A DNA stretch of 63,548 bases. Source: Streptomyces alfalfae (GTDB taxonomy: Bacteria; Actinomycetota; Actinomycetes; Streptomycetales; Streptomycetaceae). The position numbers and the translations under genes were made by a program. The stretch covers positions 1-63,548 of the forward strand of contig NZ_QEXM01000047.1 in assembly GCF_004127445.1 (NCBI RefSeq), written 5' to 3'. Of this stretch, positions 8,292 to 16,671 are shown piece by piece; position 1 is the stretch's first letter, and the number at the start of each line of letters is the position of its first letter. The notes under the pieces were generated by a model. That model made no database searches. It saw nothing but the letters and a program-made list of their open reading frames with translations, and was not told where the DNA came from.

Positions 8292-10001
8292 TCAACTCAG
8301 CGGCACGATGTCCGGCGCCCCCAGCCTCGCGGCGTCCGCCGTCAGGTCGTCGGGCTGGCGCTGCGACTCCCGCTCGGCCTCCACCCGCTTCTCGTAGTGC
8401 TGGACCTCCCGCTCGATCTGGTCCTTGTCCCAGCCGAGGACGGGCGCCATCAGCTCGGCGCACTCCCGGGCGCTGCGCGTGCCCCGGTCGAACGTCTCGA
8501 TGGAGATGCGCGTCCGGCGCGTCAGCACGTCGTCCAGGTGCCGGGCGCCCTCGTGCGACGCGGCGTAGACGACCTCGGCCCGCAGATAGTCCTCGGCCGC
8601 CTGGAGCGGCGCGCCCAGGGCGGGGTCGGCGGTGACCAGTTCGAGCACTTCCTCGGCCAGCGCGCCGTACCGGTTCAACAGGTGTTCCACGCGCACCACA
8701 TGAAGGCCCGTCCGGGCGGCGATCCTCGCCCGGGCGTTCCACAGCGCGCGGTACCCCTCGGCGCCCACGAGCGGGATGTCCTCCGTGACGCAGTCGGCGA
8801 CGCGCTGGTCGAGGCCGTGCACGGCCTCGTCGACGGCGTCCTTGGCCATCACGCGGTACGTCGTGTACTTGCCGCCCGCGATGACCACGAGGCCCGGCGC
8901 GGGGTGGGCGACGGTGTGCTCCCTGGAGAGCTTGCTCGTGGCGTCGGACTCGCCGGCGAGCAGGGGCCTGAGCCCCGCGTACACCCCCTGGACGTCGTCG
9001 CGGGAGAGCGGCCGCGCGAGCACGGAGTTCACGTGCTCCAGGAGATAGTCGATGTCGGCGCTGGAGGCGGCCGGGTGCGCCTTGTCGAGGTCCCAGTCGG
9101 TGTCGGTCGTGCCCACGATCCAGTGCCGGCCCCACGGGATGACGAAGAGGACGCTCTTCTCGGTCCGCAGGATGAGGCCCGTCGTGGAGTTGATCCGGTC
9201 CTTCGGCACGACCAAATGGATGCCCTTGGACGCCCTGACGTGGAACTGGCCCCGCTCGCCGACCATGGCTTGCGTGTCGTCCGTCCAGACACCGGTGGCG
9301 TTCACCACCTGCTTGGCGCGGATCTCGTACTCCCCGCCGCCCTCGACGTCCTGCACCCGGGCGCCGACCACGCGCTCGCCCTCGCGCAGGAAGCCGGTGA
9401 CCTTGGCGCGGTTGGCGACCTTCGCGCCGTACGCCGAAGCGGTGCGCACCAGGGTGGCGACATAGCGGGCGTCGTCCATCTGGGCGTCGTAGTACTGCAT
9501 CGCGCCGACCAGGGCGTCCTTCTTCAGGCACGGGGCCACGCGCAGGGCGTGGCGGCGCGTCAGGTGGCGGTGCACGGGCAGGCCGCGGCCGTGGCCGCGC
9601 GACATCGACATGGCGTCGTACAACGCGACGCCCGATCCCGCGTACAACCTCTCCCAGCCCTTGTGCCGCAAGGGGTAGAGGAACGGCACCGGCTTCACCA
9701 GGTGCGGGGCGAGGCGCTCCAGGAGCAGTCCGCGCTCCTTCAGGGCCTCGCGCACCAGCGCGAAGTCGAGCATCTCCAGATAGCGGAGCCCGCCGTGGAT
9801 CAGCTTGCTCGATCTGCTGGACGTGCCCGACGCCCAGTCCCTCGCCTCGACGAGGCCGGTGGACAGGCCCCGGGTCACCGCGTCCAGAGCCGTGCCGGCA
9901 CCGACCACGCCTGCGCCGACGACCAGGACGTCCAGCTCCCGGTCGGCCATTCCCGCGAGTGACTCGGCACGCTCGGCCGGGCCCAGTGTCGCTGTCCTCA
10001 C
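8292..10001 (-). CDS. glpD: Glycerol-3-phosphate dehydrogenase, FAD-dependent
   Basis: This 569-residue protein is a full-length aerobic glycerol-3-phosphate dehydrogenase. It oxidises glycerol-3-phosphate to dihydroxyacetone phosphate and passes electrons to the quinone pool at the membrane. The FAD-binding Rossmann motif VVGAGVVGAGTALDA lies near residues 25-40. The family motifs SSRSSKLIHGGLRYLE and IVGTTDTDWD are intact, and the C-terminal DAO helical domain is present. The start is a GTG with a GGGAGG ribosome-binding site. It stands alone, without glpK or glpF. The upstream gap, shared with the divergent sugar dehydrogenase, holds two DnaA boxes. Confidence 0.96.
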   Translation of the reverse strand: MRTATLGPAERAESLAGMADRELDVLVVGAGVVGAGTALDAVTRGLSTGLVEARDWASGTSSRSSKLIHGGLRYLEMLDFALVREALKERGLLLERLAPHLVKPVPFLYPLRHKGWERLYAGSGVALYDAMSMSRGHGRGLPVHRHLTRRHALRVAPCLKKDALVGAMQYYDAQMDDARYVATLVRTASAYGAKVANRAKVTGFLREGERVVGARVQDVEGGGEYEIRAKQVVNATGVWTDDTQAMVGERGQFHVRASKGIHLVVPKDRINSTTGLILRTEKSVLFVIPWGRHWIVGTTDTDWDLDKAHPAASSADIDYLLEHVNSVLARPLSRDDVQGVYAGLRPLLAGESDATSKLSREHTVAHPAPGLVVIAGGKYTTYRVMAKDAVDEAVHGLDQRVADCVTEDIPLVGAEGYRALWNARARIAARTGLHVVRVEHLLNRYGALAEEVLELVTADPALGAPLQAAEDYLRAEVVYAASHEGARHLDDVLTRRTRISIETFDRGTRSARECAELMAPVLGWDKDQIEREVQHYEKRVEAERESQRQPDDLTADAARLGAPDIVPLS

Positions 10002-10082
10002 CGCTGCCTCCCGTTGCGATCGGGTGTGGTCGGACTCACATCATGCCCAGATTTCCGCCGCGCCCGCTGATCTCGCCCGCAG

Positions 10083-10180
10083 CCTGTGGACAACACTCCG
10101 GAGTCCGGCACGGCGCAATACCGCAAAACGGTCATATTTACTCCTAGTCTGACATTGCGCTCGCCTCTCTTGTCCACAGG
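10083..10180. promoter_or_regulatory. Inverted pair of perfect DnaA boxes
   Basis: TTGTCCACA, the preferred Streptomyces DnaA box, occurs on the minus strand at 10085-10093 and on the plus strand at 10170-10178. The two form an inverted repeat of 11 bp (10083-10093 and 10170-10180) flanking an AT-rich stretch. They sit between divergent genes, so DnaA could affect either promoter or be titrated here. Confidence 0.65.
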
Positions 10181-10199
10181 GCTTGCGCGCTCGTACCGC
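10170..10199 (+). promoter_or_regulatory. Possible promoter of the sugar dehydrogenase gene
   Basis: TTGTCC (10170-10175), 18 nt, then TACCGC (10194-10199), about 30 nt before the ATG. The -35 box overlaps the second DnaA box, so bound DnaA would block it. The boxes are plausible but weak. Confidence 0.35.
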
Positions 10200-10228
10200 T
10201 CCGGCTATTGGGAGGACGGCCCACCGCC

Positions 10229-11482
10229 ATGCCCGCAGATCTCGCCGTCATCGGTCTCGGCCACCTCGGCCTGCCCCTCGCCCAGACCGCCGTCGCACGC
10301 GGCATCGCGACCATCGGCTACGACCCCGCCCGCGCCACCGACCTGGCGGGCGGCCGCCTGCCCAGCGACGGCACCGAGGGCATCCTCACCGCCGCCGACG
10401 TCCGCCGGATGCTCGCGAGGGGCTTCAGGCCGACCACCGACCCCGCCCAGCTCGGCCGCGTGCGCACCGCCGTCATCTGCGCCCCCGCTCCGCCCGCCGC
10501 CGACCGCTCGCTCGACCTGAGCCAGGTCGCCGAGGCCGCCCGGGCGCTCGCCGCCCGGCTGCGCCCCCACACCACCGTGATCGTGGAGTCCCCCGCGTAC
10601 CCCGGCACGACCGAGGAATACGTCCGTCCGATCCTCGAATCCGGCTCCGGGCTGCGCGCCGGGCGCGACTTCCACCTGGCGTACTCCCCCGGCCGCCTCG
10701 ACCCCGGCAACCGCGACCACGGCTACGCCGGCACCCCCAAGGTCATCGGCGGCATCACCCCGGCCTGCACCGAGTCGGCGGCGGCCTTCTACGGCCGGCT
10801 CACCGACAAGGTCGTACGCGCGCGTGGCCCCCGCGAGGCCGAGACCGTGCACCTTCTGGAGACCAACTACCGGCACGTGAACATGGCCCTGGTCAACGAG
10901 ATGGCGGTGCTCTGCCACGACATGGGCATCGATTTGTGGGACGTCATCCGCTGCGCCGAGACCAAGCCGTTCGGCTTCCACGCCTTCCGCCCCGGCCCCG
11001 GCGTCGGCGGCCACGGCGTCCCCATGGACATCCCCGGGCCCGCCCGCGGCGCCCGCCCCCTGCGCATGGTCGAACTGGCCCAGCAGGTCAACGACCGCAT
11101 GCCCCAGTACGTCATCCAGCGCTCCGCCACGCTCCTGAACGAGCACGGCAAGTCCGCCCGCGGCGCGCGCGTGCTCCTGCTCGGCGTCACCTACAAGCCC
11201 GACCTCGCCGACCAGCAGGGCGCCCCCGCCCAGGAGGTGGCCACCCGCCTCATGGAGCTCGGGGCGGCCGTCAGCTACCACGACCCCTACGTGCCGAGCT
11301 GGCAGGTCCTCGGGCACCCCGTCCCGCGCGCGGACTCCCTCTACGAGGCGGCGGCCGACGCCGACCTCACGATCCTCCTCCAGCACCACCGCACGTACGA
11401 CCTCCAGGGCCTCGCCGTGAAGGCCCAGCTCCTGCTGGACACCAGGGGCGCGACCCCGGCGGGCGCGGCGCACCGGCTCTGA
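10229..11482 (+). CDS. UDP-glucose/GDP-mannose dehydrogenase family protein
   Basis: This 417-residue protein belongs to the NAD-dependent nucleotide-sugar dehydrogenases, which oxidise the C6 hydroxyl of UDP- or GDP-sugars to uronic acids. The N-terminal Rossmann motif AVIGLGHLGLPLA is at residues 5-17, and the family motifs ESPAYPGTTEEYVRP and SPGRLDPGNR follow. The usual catalytic-cysteine region appears as GPGVGGHGVPMD, with Gly/His where many members have GGSCFPKD or GGHCIPVD, so the nucleophile may be altered. The ATG at 10229 has GGAGGA 12 nt upstream. A TTG 21 nt earlier is also in frame. No glycan cluster is adjacent, so the substrate is unknown. Confidence 0.85.
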   Translation: MPADLAVIGLGHLGLPLAQTAVARGIATIGYDPARATDLAGGRLPSDGTEGILTAADVRRMLARGFRPTTDPAQLGRVRTAVICAPAPPAADRSLDLSQVAEAARALAARLRPHTTVIVESPAYPGTTEEYVRPILESGSGLRAGRDFHLAYSPGRLDPGNRDHGYAGTPKVIGGITPACTESAAAFYGRLTDKVVRARGPREAETVHLLETNYRHVNMALVNEMAVLCHDMGIDLWDVIRCAETKPFGFHAFRPGPGVGGHGVPMDIPGPARGARPLRMVELAQQVNDRMPQYVIQRSATLLNEHGKSARGARVLLLGVTYKPDLADQQGAPAQEVATRLMELGAAVSYHDPYVPSWQVLGHPVPRADSLYEAAADADLTILLQHHRTYDLQGLAVKAQLLLDTRGATPAGAAHRL

Positions 11483-11489
11483 GGACGCG

Positions 11490-11523
11490 GAAGGGCCCCG
11501 GCACACCCGTGCCGGGGCCCTTC
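11490..11523. terminator. Bidirectional terminator hairpin
   Basis: A perfect 15-bp stem (GAAGGGCCCCGGCAC and its complement) with an ACCC loop lies between the convergent sugar dehydrogenase and guaB3 genes. It could serve both. Confidence 0.85.
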
Positions 11524-11537
11524 GAAGTGTGTCCGCG

Positions 11538-12662
11538 TCAGCGCTTGTGCTGCGAGTCCGCGACCGTCACCTCGACGCGCTGGAACTCCTTGAGCTCGCT
11601 GTAACCCGTCGTCGCCATGGCGCGGCGCAGCGCCCCGAAGAAGTTCATCGAACCGTCCGGGATGTGCGAGGGACCGGTCAGGATCTCCTCGGTCGTGCCG
11701 ACCGTGCCGAGGTCCACCTTCTTGCCGCGCGGCACGTCCTCGTGGACGGCCTCCATGCCCCAGTGGTGGCCCTTGCCGGGCGCGTCCGTGGCGCGGGCCA
11801 GCGGGGAGCCCACCATCACGGAGTCGGCGCCGCACGCGATGGCCTTGGGCAGGTCGCCGGACCAGCCCACGCCGCCGTCGGCGATGACGTGCACGTACCG
11901 GCCGCCGGACTCATCCATGTAGTCGCGGCGGGCGGCCGCGACGTCGGCGACGGCCGTGGCCATCGGCACCTGGATGCCCAGGACGTTGCGCGTGGTGTGC
12001 GCGGCGCCGCCGCCGAAGCCCACCAGGACGCCCGCGGCGCCGGTGCGCATCAGGTGCAGGGCGGCCGTGTAGGTGGCGCAGCCGCCGACGATGACCGGCA
12101 CGTCGAGCTCGTAGATGAACTGCTTCAGGTTCAGCGGCTCGGCGGCTCCGGAGACGTGCTCGGCGGAGACCGTCGTACCGCGGATGACGAAGATGTCGAC
12201 CCCGGCGTCCACGACGGCCTTGGAGAACTCGGCGGTGCGCTGCGGGGAGAGCGCGGCGGCGGTGACCACACCGGAGTCGCGCACCTCCTTGATGCGCTGC
12301 CCGATGAGGTCGGCCTGGATCGGCGCGGAGTAGATCTCCTGGAGGCGCCGGGTGGCGGTCTCCGAGTCCAGCTCGGCGATCTCGTCCAGCAGCGGCTGCG
12401 GGTCCTCGTACCGCGTCCAGAGGCCTTCGAGGTTCAGGACGCCGAGGCCGCCGAGCTCACCGATGCGGATGGCGGTCCGCGGGGAGACCACCGAGTCCAT
12501 GGGGGCGGCCAGGAAGGGCAGCTCGAAGCGGTAGGCATCGATCTGCCACGCGATCGAGACCTCCTTCGGGTCGCGGGTGCGCCGGCTCGGTACGACGGCG
12601 ATGTCGTCGAAGGCGTACGCGCGGCGGCCGCGCTTGCCGCGCCCGATCTCGATCTCAGTCAC
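11538..12662 (-). CDS. guaB3: GuaB3-family IMP dehydrogenase-related protein
   Basis: This 374-residue protein is a TIM-barrel homologue of IMP dehydrogenase without CBS domains, typical of the actinobacterial GuaB3 family. Substrate-barrel motifs are visible (LPFLAAPMDSVVSP, IADGGVGWSGDL). The catalytic loop that reads GPGSICTTR in true IMPDH is GGGAAHTTR here, so the catalytic cysteine is replaced by His. The protein is therefore unlikely to be a standard IMP dehydrogenase. GMP reductase activity has been reported for cyanobacterial GuaB3, but actinobacterial function is open. I chose the GTG at 12662, with GAAAGG 8 nt upstream, rather than a start 48 nt earlier. It lies just downstream of guaB on the same strand. 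Confidence 0.9.
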   Translation of the reverse strand: MTEIEIGRGKRGRRAYAFDDIAVVPSRRTRDPKEVSIAWQIDAYRFELPFLAAPMDSVVSPRTAIRIGELGGLGVLNLEGLWTRYEDPQPLLDEIAELDSETATRRLQEIYSAPIQADLIGQRIKEVRDSGVVTAAALSPQRTAEFSKAVVDAGVDIFVIRGTTVSAEHVSGAAEPLNLKQFIYELDVPVIVGGCATYTAALHLMRTGAAGVLVGFGGGAAHTTRNVLGIQVPMATAVADVAAARRDYMDESGGRYVHVIADGGVGWSGDLPKAIACGADSVMVGSPLARATDAPGKGHHWGMEAVHEDVPRGKKVDLGTVGTTEEILTGPSHIPDGSMNFFGALRRAMATTGYSELKEFQRVEVTVADSQHKR

Positions 12663-12718
12663 GTTGTGGGGCCTTTCCCTCTTGGTCTGCCTGTCCAGTA
12701 TCCCCGACACACACCGCA

Positions 12719-12748
12719 GGGGCGGCCCCGGTGACCCGGGACCGCCCC
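12719..12748 (-). terminator. Hairpin after guaB
   Basis: A stem of about 12 bp with one mismatch (GGGGCGG arm against CCGCCCC arm) lies between the guaB stop and the guaB3 start. It probably terminates or attenuates guaB transcription. Confidence 0.6.
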
Positions 12749-12773
12749 TTCACGCGTGCGTGCGGCCTGGCGG

Positions 12774-14279
12774 CTACTTCGTACGGCTGTAGTTCGGCGC
12801 CTCGACCGTCATCTGGATGTCGTGCGGGTGGCTCTCCTTGAGGCCCGCGGACGTGATGCGGACGAAGCGGCCCTTGCTCTCCATCTCGTCGATGCTCGCC
12901 GCGCCGACGTAGCCCATCGTCTGGCGCAGTCCGCCGACGAGCTGGTGCAGGACGTTGGCCAGCGGGCCGCGGTAGGGCACCTGGCCCTCGATGCCCTCGG
13001 GCACGAGCTTGTCGTCGGAGGCGACCTCGGCCTGGAAGTAGCGGTCCTTGGAGTAGGACCTGCCCTGGCCGCGGGACTGCATGGCGCCGAGCGAGCCCAT
13101 GCCGCGGTACGACTTGAACTGCTTGCCGTTGATGAACATCAGCTCACCCGGCGACTCCTCGCAGCCCGCGAGGAGCGAGCCGAGCATCACCGTGTCGGCG
13201 CCGGCGGCGAGCGCCTTGCCGATGTCACCGGAGTACTGCAGGCCGCCGTCGCCGATGACCGGCACGCCGGCCGCGCGGGCCGCGACCGCCGCTTCGTAGA
13301 TCGCGGTGACCTGCGGGACGCCGATGCCGGCGACCACGCGGGTGGTGCAGATCGAGCCCGGTCCGACGCCGACCTTGACGCCGTCGACGCCGGCGTCGAT
13401 CAGGGCCTGCGCGCCGTCGCGGGTGGCGACGTTGCCGCCGATCACGTCGACGCCCACGCTCGACTTGATCTTCGACATCCAGCTCAGGGCGTTGCTGTTG
13501 TGGCCGTGGGAGGTGTCGACGATCAGGAAGTCGACTCCGGCTCCGGCCAGCGCCTGGGCGCGCTCCAGCGCCTCGGGGCTGGCGCCGACGGCGGCGCCGA
13601 CGAGCAGCCGGCCCTCGGCGTCCTTGGCCGCGTTCGGGTACTGCTCGGCCTTCTTGAAGTCCTTGACGGTGATGAGGCCCTTGAGCCGCCCCGCGTCGTC
13701 GACCAGCGGCAGCTTCTCGATCTTGTGGCGGCGCAGCAGCTCCATGGCGTCCACGCCGGAGATGCCGACCTTGCCCGTGACCAGCGGCATGGGCGTCATG
13801 ACCTCGCGGACCTGCCGGCTGCGGTCGTTCTCGAAGGCCATGTCGCGGTTGGTGACGATGCCGAGCAGCTTGCCCGCCGCGTCGGTCACCGGGACGCCGC
13901 TGATGCGGAACTTCGCGCAGAGGGCGTCGGCCTCGGCGAGCGTCGCGTCGGGGTGCACCGTGATCGGGTCGGTGACCATGCCGGACTCGGACCGCTTCAC
14001 GAGGTCGACCTGGTTGACCTGGTCCTCGATGGAGAGGTTGCGGTGCAGGACGCCGACACCGCCCTGGCGGGCCATGGCGATCGCCATGCGGGCCTCGGTG
14101 ACCTTGTCCATCGCCGCGGAGAGCAGCGGGATGTTCACCCGGACGTTCCTGGAGATGCGGGACGAGGTGTCGACCGCGTTGGGGAGCACTTCCGACGCGC
14201 CCGGCAGCAGCAGCACGTCGTCGTAGGTCAGCCCGAGTGTCGCGAATTTCTCGGGCACTCCGTCGACGTTTGCAGTCAT
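12774..14279 (-). CDS. guaB: Inosine-5'-monophosphate dehydrogenase
   Basis: This 501-residue full-length IMPDH converts IMP to XMP with NAD, the committed step of GMP synthesis. It has the TIM barrel start (TYDDVLLLPGASEV), two CBS domains inserted at about 95-220, the catalytic loop GPGSICTTRVVAG with its cysteine, and the flap with YRGMGS. The C-terminal end is complete. The CBS pair usually senses adenine and guanine nucleotides. Its neighbour guaB3 is a cysteine-less paralogue, so this is the active enzyme of the pair. Confidence 0.98.
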   Translation of the reverse strand: MTANVDGVPEKFATLGLTYDDVLLLPGASEVLPNAVDTSSRISRNVRVNIPLLSAAMDKVTEARMAIAMARQGGVGVLHRNLSIEDQVNQVDLVKRSESGMVTDPITVHPDATLAEADALCAKFRISGVPVTDAAGKLLGIVTNRDMAFENDRSRQVREVMTPMPLVTGKVGISGVDAMELLRRHKIEKLPLVDDAGRLKGLITVKDFKKAEQYPNAAKDAEGRLLVGAAVGASPEALERAQALAGAGVDFLIVDTSHGHNSNALSWMSKIKSSVGVDVIGGNVATRDGAQALIDAGVDGVKVGVGPGSICTTRVVAGIGVPQVTAIYEAAVAARAAGVPVIGDGGLQYSGDIGKALAAGADTVMLGSLLAGCEESPGELMFINGKQFKSYRGMGSLGAMQSRGQGRSYSKDRYFQAEVASDDKLVPEGIEGQVPYRGPLANVLHQLVGGLRQTMGYVGAASIDEMESKGRFVRITSAGLKESHPHDIQMTVEAPNYSRTK

Positions 14280-14406
14280 GACACCTTCCCCAAATGGCCT
14301 TGATCGGTGCGGATGTCCATGCTAACGGCCGTGGAGGGTGTCTCATTCCACGAGCAAGATCATCGAGCGGCTTCGTGCGTTCGTACGGCCCGGGGGGTGG
14401 GCGAGG

Positions 14407-15072
14407 TCACTGCTCGGCGAGCGCCCGCAGCCGGCTCAGCGCGCGGTGCTGGGCCACCCGGACGGCCCCCGGCGACATCCCCAGCATCTGCCCGGTCTCC
14501 TCGGCGGTGAGCCCGACGGCGATCCTGAGCAGCAGCAGCTCGCGCTGGTTGTCCGGGAGGTTGGCGAGGAGCTTCTTGGCCCACTCCGCGTCACTGCTGA
14601 GCAGCGCGCGCTCCTCCGGGCCGAGCGAGTCGTCGGGCCGCTCGGGCATCTCGTCCGAGGGCACGGCGGTCGACCCGGGATGGCGCATGGCCGCGCGCTG
14701 CAGGTCGGCCACCTTGTGCGCCGCGATCGCGAAGACGAACGCCTCGAAGGGGCGCCCGGTGTCCTTGTAGCGCGGCAGGGCGAGCAGGACCGCGACGCAG
14801 ACCTCCTGCGCCAGGTCCTCCACGAAGTGGCGCGCGTCACCCGGCAGCCGGGACAGCCGGGTGCGGCAGTAGCGCAGCGCGAGGGGGTGGACGTGCGCGA
14901 GGAGATCGTGCGTGGCCTGCTCGTCCCCCTCGACGGCGCGGAGGACGAGGGCACCGATCACCGTCGTCTTGTCTTCGCGCATCGGTCCATGGTGCCTTGA
15001 CGGCGTCGGATCCGCGGCACCGCGTCCGTAGTTGTGCACTGAAGCGTTATGAGCAGGTGCGCCGGAACTCAT
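14407..15072 (-). CDS. shbA: SigD/ShbA-like RNA polymerase sigma factor
   Basis: This 221-residue sigma-70 family protein has region 2 (about 75-150, DLAQEVCVAVLLALPRY and AAHKVAD) and region 4 (about 165-215, TAEETGQMLGMSPGAVRV). It resembles mycobacterial SigD. In Streptomyces the protein at this position is ShbA, which drives transcription of the principal sigma gene hrdB; that assignment rests on position and similarity. I chose the ATG at 15072 because GGGAGGGGAGGG lies just upstream. Starts at 15123 and 14982 are possible but lack a comparable site. No anti-sigma gene is adjacent. Confidence 0.88.
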   Translation of the reverse strand: MSSGAPAHNASVHNYGRGAADPTPSRHHGPMREDKTTVIGALVLRAVEGDEQATHDLLAHVHPLALRYCRTRLSRLPGDARHFVEDLAQEVCVAVLLALPRYKDTGRPFEAFVFAIAAHKVADLQRAAMRHPGSTAVPSDEMPERPDDSLGPEERALLSSDAEWAKKLLANLPDNQRELLLLRIAVGLTAEETGQMLGMSPGAVRVAQHRALSRLRALAEQ

Positions 15073-15248
15073 CCTCCGCGCCCTCCCCTCCCGCTCGATC
15101 GACTCGTCCCCGAGGAACTCCACACCTCAAGGATGCGGCATCCGCCGCGAAGCGACGGCAACCGAGACCGCGACGCCCTGCCGCGGGCACCCGTCACCCC
15201 GCCCACCGGGCGGCGGGCGGGGAGCGCCGTGCCCCCGCGGCGGCACAT

Positions 15249-15860
15249 TCAGCGGACCAGGCCCCAGCGGAATCCGAGCGCCACGGCGTGGGCGCGGTCG
15301 GAGGCGCCGAGCTTCTTGAACAGCCGCCTGGCGTGCGTCTTCACGGTGTCCTCGGAGAGGAACAGCTCACGCCCGATCTCCGCGTTCGACCGGCCGTGGC
15401 TCATGCCCTCCAGGACCTGGATCTCACGCGCCGTGAGCGTGGGCGCGGCGCCCATCTCGGCCGAACGCAGTCTGCGCGGGGCGAGCCGCCACGTCGGGTC
15501 GGCGAGCGCCTGCGTGACGGTCGCCCGCAGTTCGGCGCGCGAGGCGTCCTTGTGCAGATAGCCGCGGGCGCCGGCGGCGACCGCGAGCGCGACCCCGTCC
15601 AGATCCTCGGCCACGGTGAGCATGATGATGCGCGCACCGGGGTCGGCGGACAGCAGCCGCCGGACGGTCTCGACGCCGCCCAGGCCGGGCATGCGCACGT
15701 CCATCAGAATCAGGTCCGAGCGGTCGGCGCCCCAGCGGCGGAGGACTTCCTCGCCGTTGGCCGCTGTCGTCACACGCTCGACGCCGGGCACGGTCGCGAC
15801 CGCGCGGCGGAGCGCCTCTCGGGCAAGCGGGGAGTCGTCGCACACGAGGACGGATGTCAT
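15249..15860 (-). CDS. bldM: Developmental response regulator BldM
   Basis: This 203-residue atypical response regulator is needed for aerial hyphae and sporulation in Streptomyces. The receiver domain carries Asp-Asp at 8-9 and the acceptor-type Asp54 (LILMDVRMPG). The C-terminal LuxR-type helix-turn-helix (about 140-200) contains LTAREIQVLEGMSHG. BldM acts as a homodimer or as a heterodimer with WhiI, and the family has no cognate kinase; none is adjacent here. A perfect BldN-type promoter lies 133-160 nt upstream. It is divergent from whiD. Confidence 0.97.
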   Translation of the reverse strand: MTSVLVCDDSPLAREALRRAVATVPGVERVTTAANGEEVLRRWGADRSDLILMDVRMPGLGGVETVRRLLSADPGARIIMLTVAEDLDGVALAVAAGARGYLHKDASRAELRATVTQALADPTWRLAPRRLRSAEMGAAPTLTAREIQVLEGMSHGRSNAEIGRELFLSEDTVKTHARRLFKKLGASDRAHAVALGFRWGLVR

Positions 15861-16248
15861 GACTGTCCTCCGCGGCTCTCACAGCTGCTGCGCGTCACCT
15901 TGAGCCTCCAGGCTGGTACTTATTCGTCACCTGTGCGGTTGACGCTCTCGGACACCTGCCCGAGCGCTTCTTCTTTCAACCGCCTCGCACTCTCAACGAC
16001 GGTCACCCGAAAGAGTTACGGGGCTGTCAGCCATCTTCGGCACTCTACGTGAGGGCGCGGATACGGCGGAGAGGACGCGGCAGACCCACGAGCTTTCCTC
16101 ACAGAGGCTGCCCCATTTAGCGCCTTTTCTTCCCTTTTTGCGGTGTCTGAGGCTAGATTCCTAATGAGTCATATTTTCATCTCCTTAGATCGTAGATGTA
16201 CGGTCGTGGGCACCGTATCCCGTCAGAACGGCTTCAAGGGGACCAGCA
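15861..16248. promoter_or_regulatory. bldM-whiD divergent regulatory region
   Basis: These 388 nt separate the two divergent developmental genes. The bldM side carries the BldN-type promoter. The whiD side (about 16120-16200) is markedly AT-rich for this genome, with T-rich runs and boxes such as TAGATT (16154-16159). The start of whiD has AAGGGGA 7 nt upstream. No gene is supported here. Confidence 0.7.
15993..16020 (-). promoter_or_regulatory. BldN-dependent bldM promoter
   Basis: On the minus strand, CGTAAC (16015-16020) is followed after exactly 16 nt by CGTTGA (15993-15998). This matches the described BldN consensus and the known bldM P1 promoter arrangement. It implies the BldN to BldM cascade is kept. 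Confidence 0.9.
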
Positions 16249-16596
16249 ATGGCAGACTTCTCCCGCCTTCCCGGACCGAACGCGGATCTGTGGGACTGGC
16301 AGCTCCTCGCGGCCTGTCGCGGGGTCGACAGCTCGCTCTTCTTCCACCCGGAGGGTGAGCGGGGCGCGGCGCGCAGCGCCCGAGAGAACTCCGCCAAGGA
16401 GGTCTGCATGCGGTGCCCGGTCCGCGCCGAGTGCGCCGCGCACGCGCTGGCGGTCCGCGAGCCGTACGGCGTGTGGGGCGGCCTCACGGAGGACGAGCGC
16501 GAGGAGCTGATGGGGCGCGCGAGGAACCGCCTCGTCACCGCGTCCTCGACGACGGCTTCGGCGTCCGCCGCGACGGCGTCGTCGTCGCACCACTGA
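16249..16596 (+). CDS. whiD: WhiB-like iron-sulfur regulator WhiD
   Basis: This 115-residue Wbl protein carries the four cluster cysteines at 23, 53, 56 and 62, followed by the G(V/I)WGG motif (YGVWGGLTEDER) and a basic segment. It should bind a [4Fe-4S] cluster and, like other Wbl proteins, contact region 4 of the principal sigma factor. WhiD is needed for late sporulation in Streptomyces. The C-terminal tail is low-complexity Ser/Ala/Thr. The start has AAGGGGA upstream. It is divergent from bldM and convergent with the LysR gene. Confidence 0.96.
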   Translation: MADFSRLPGPNADLWDWQLLAACRGVDSSLFFHPEGERGAARSARENSAKEVCMRCPVRAECAAHALAVREPYGVWGGLTEDEREELMGRARNRLVTASSTTASASAATASSSHH

Positions 16597-16671
16597 AGGA
16601 ACGTTTTTCCCGGTAGGCCGGTGTCACGGACGGACCGGTTACGGACAGTTACCGGGGCCGACCGGGCAGTG

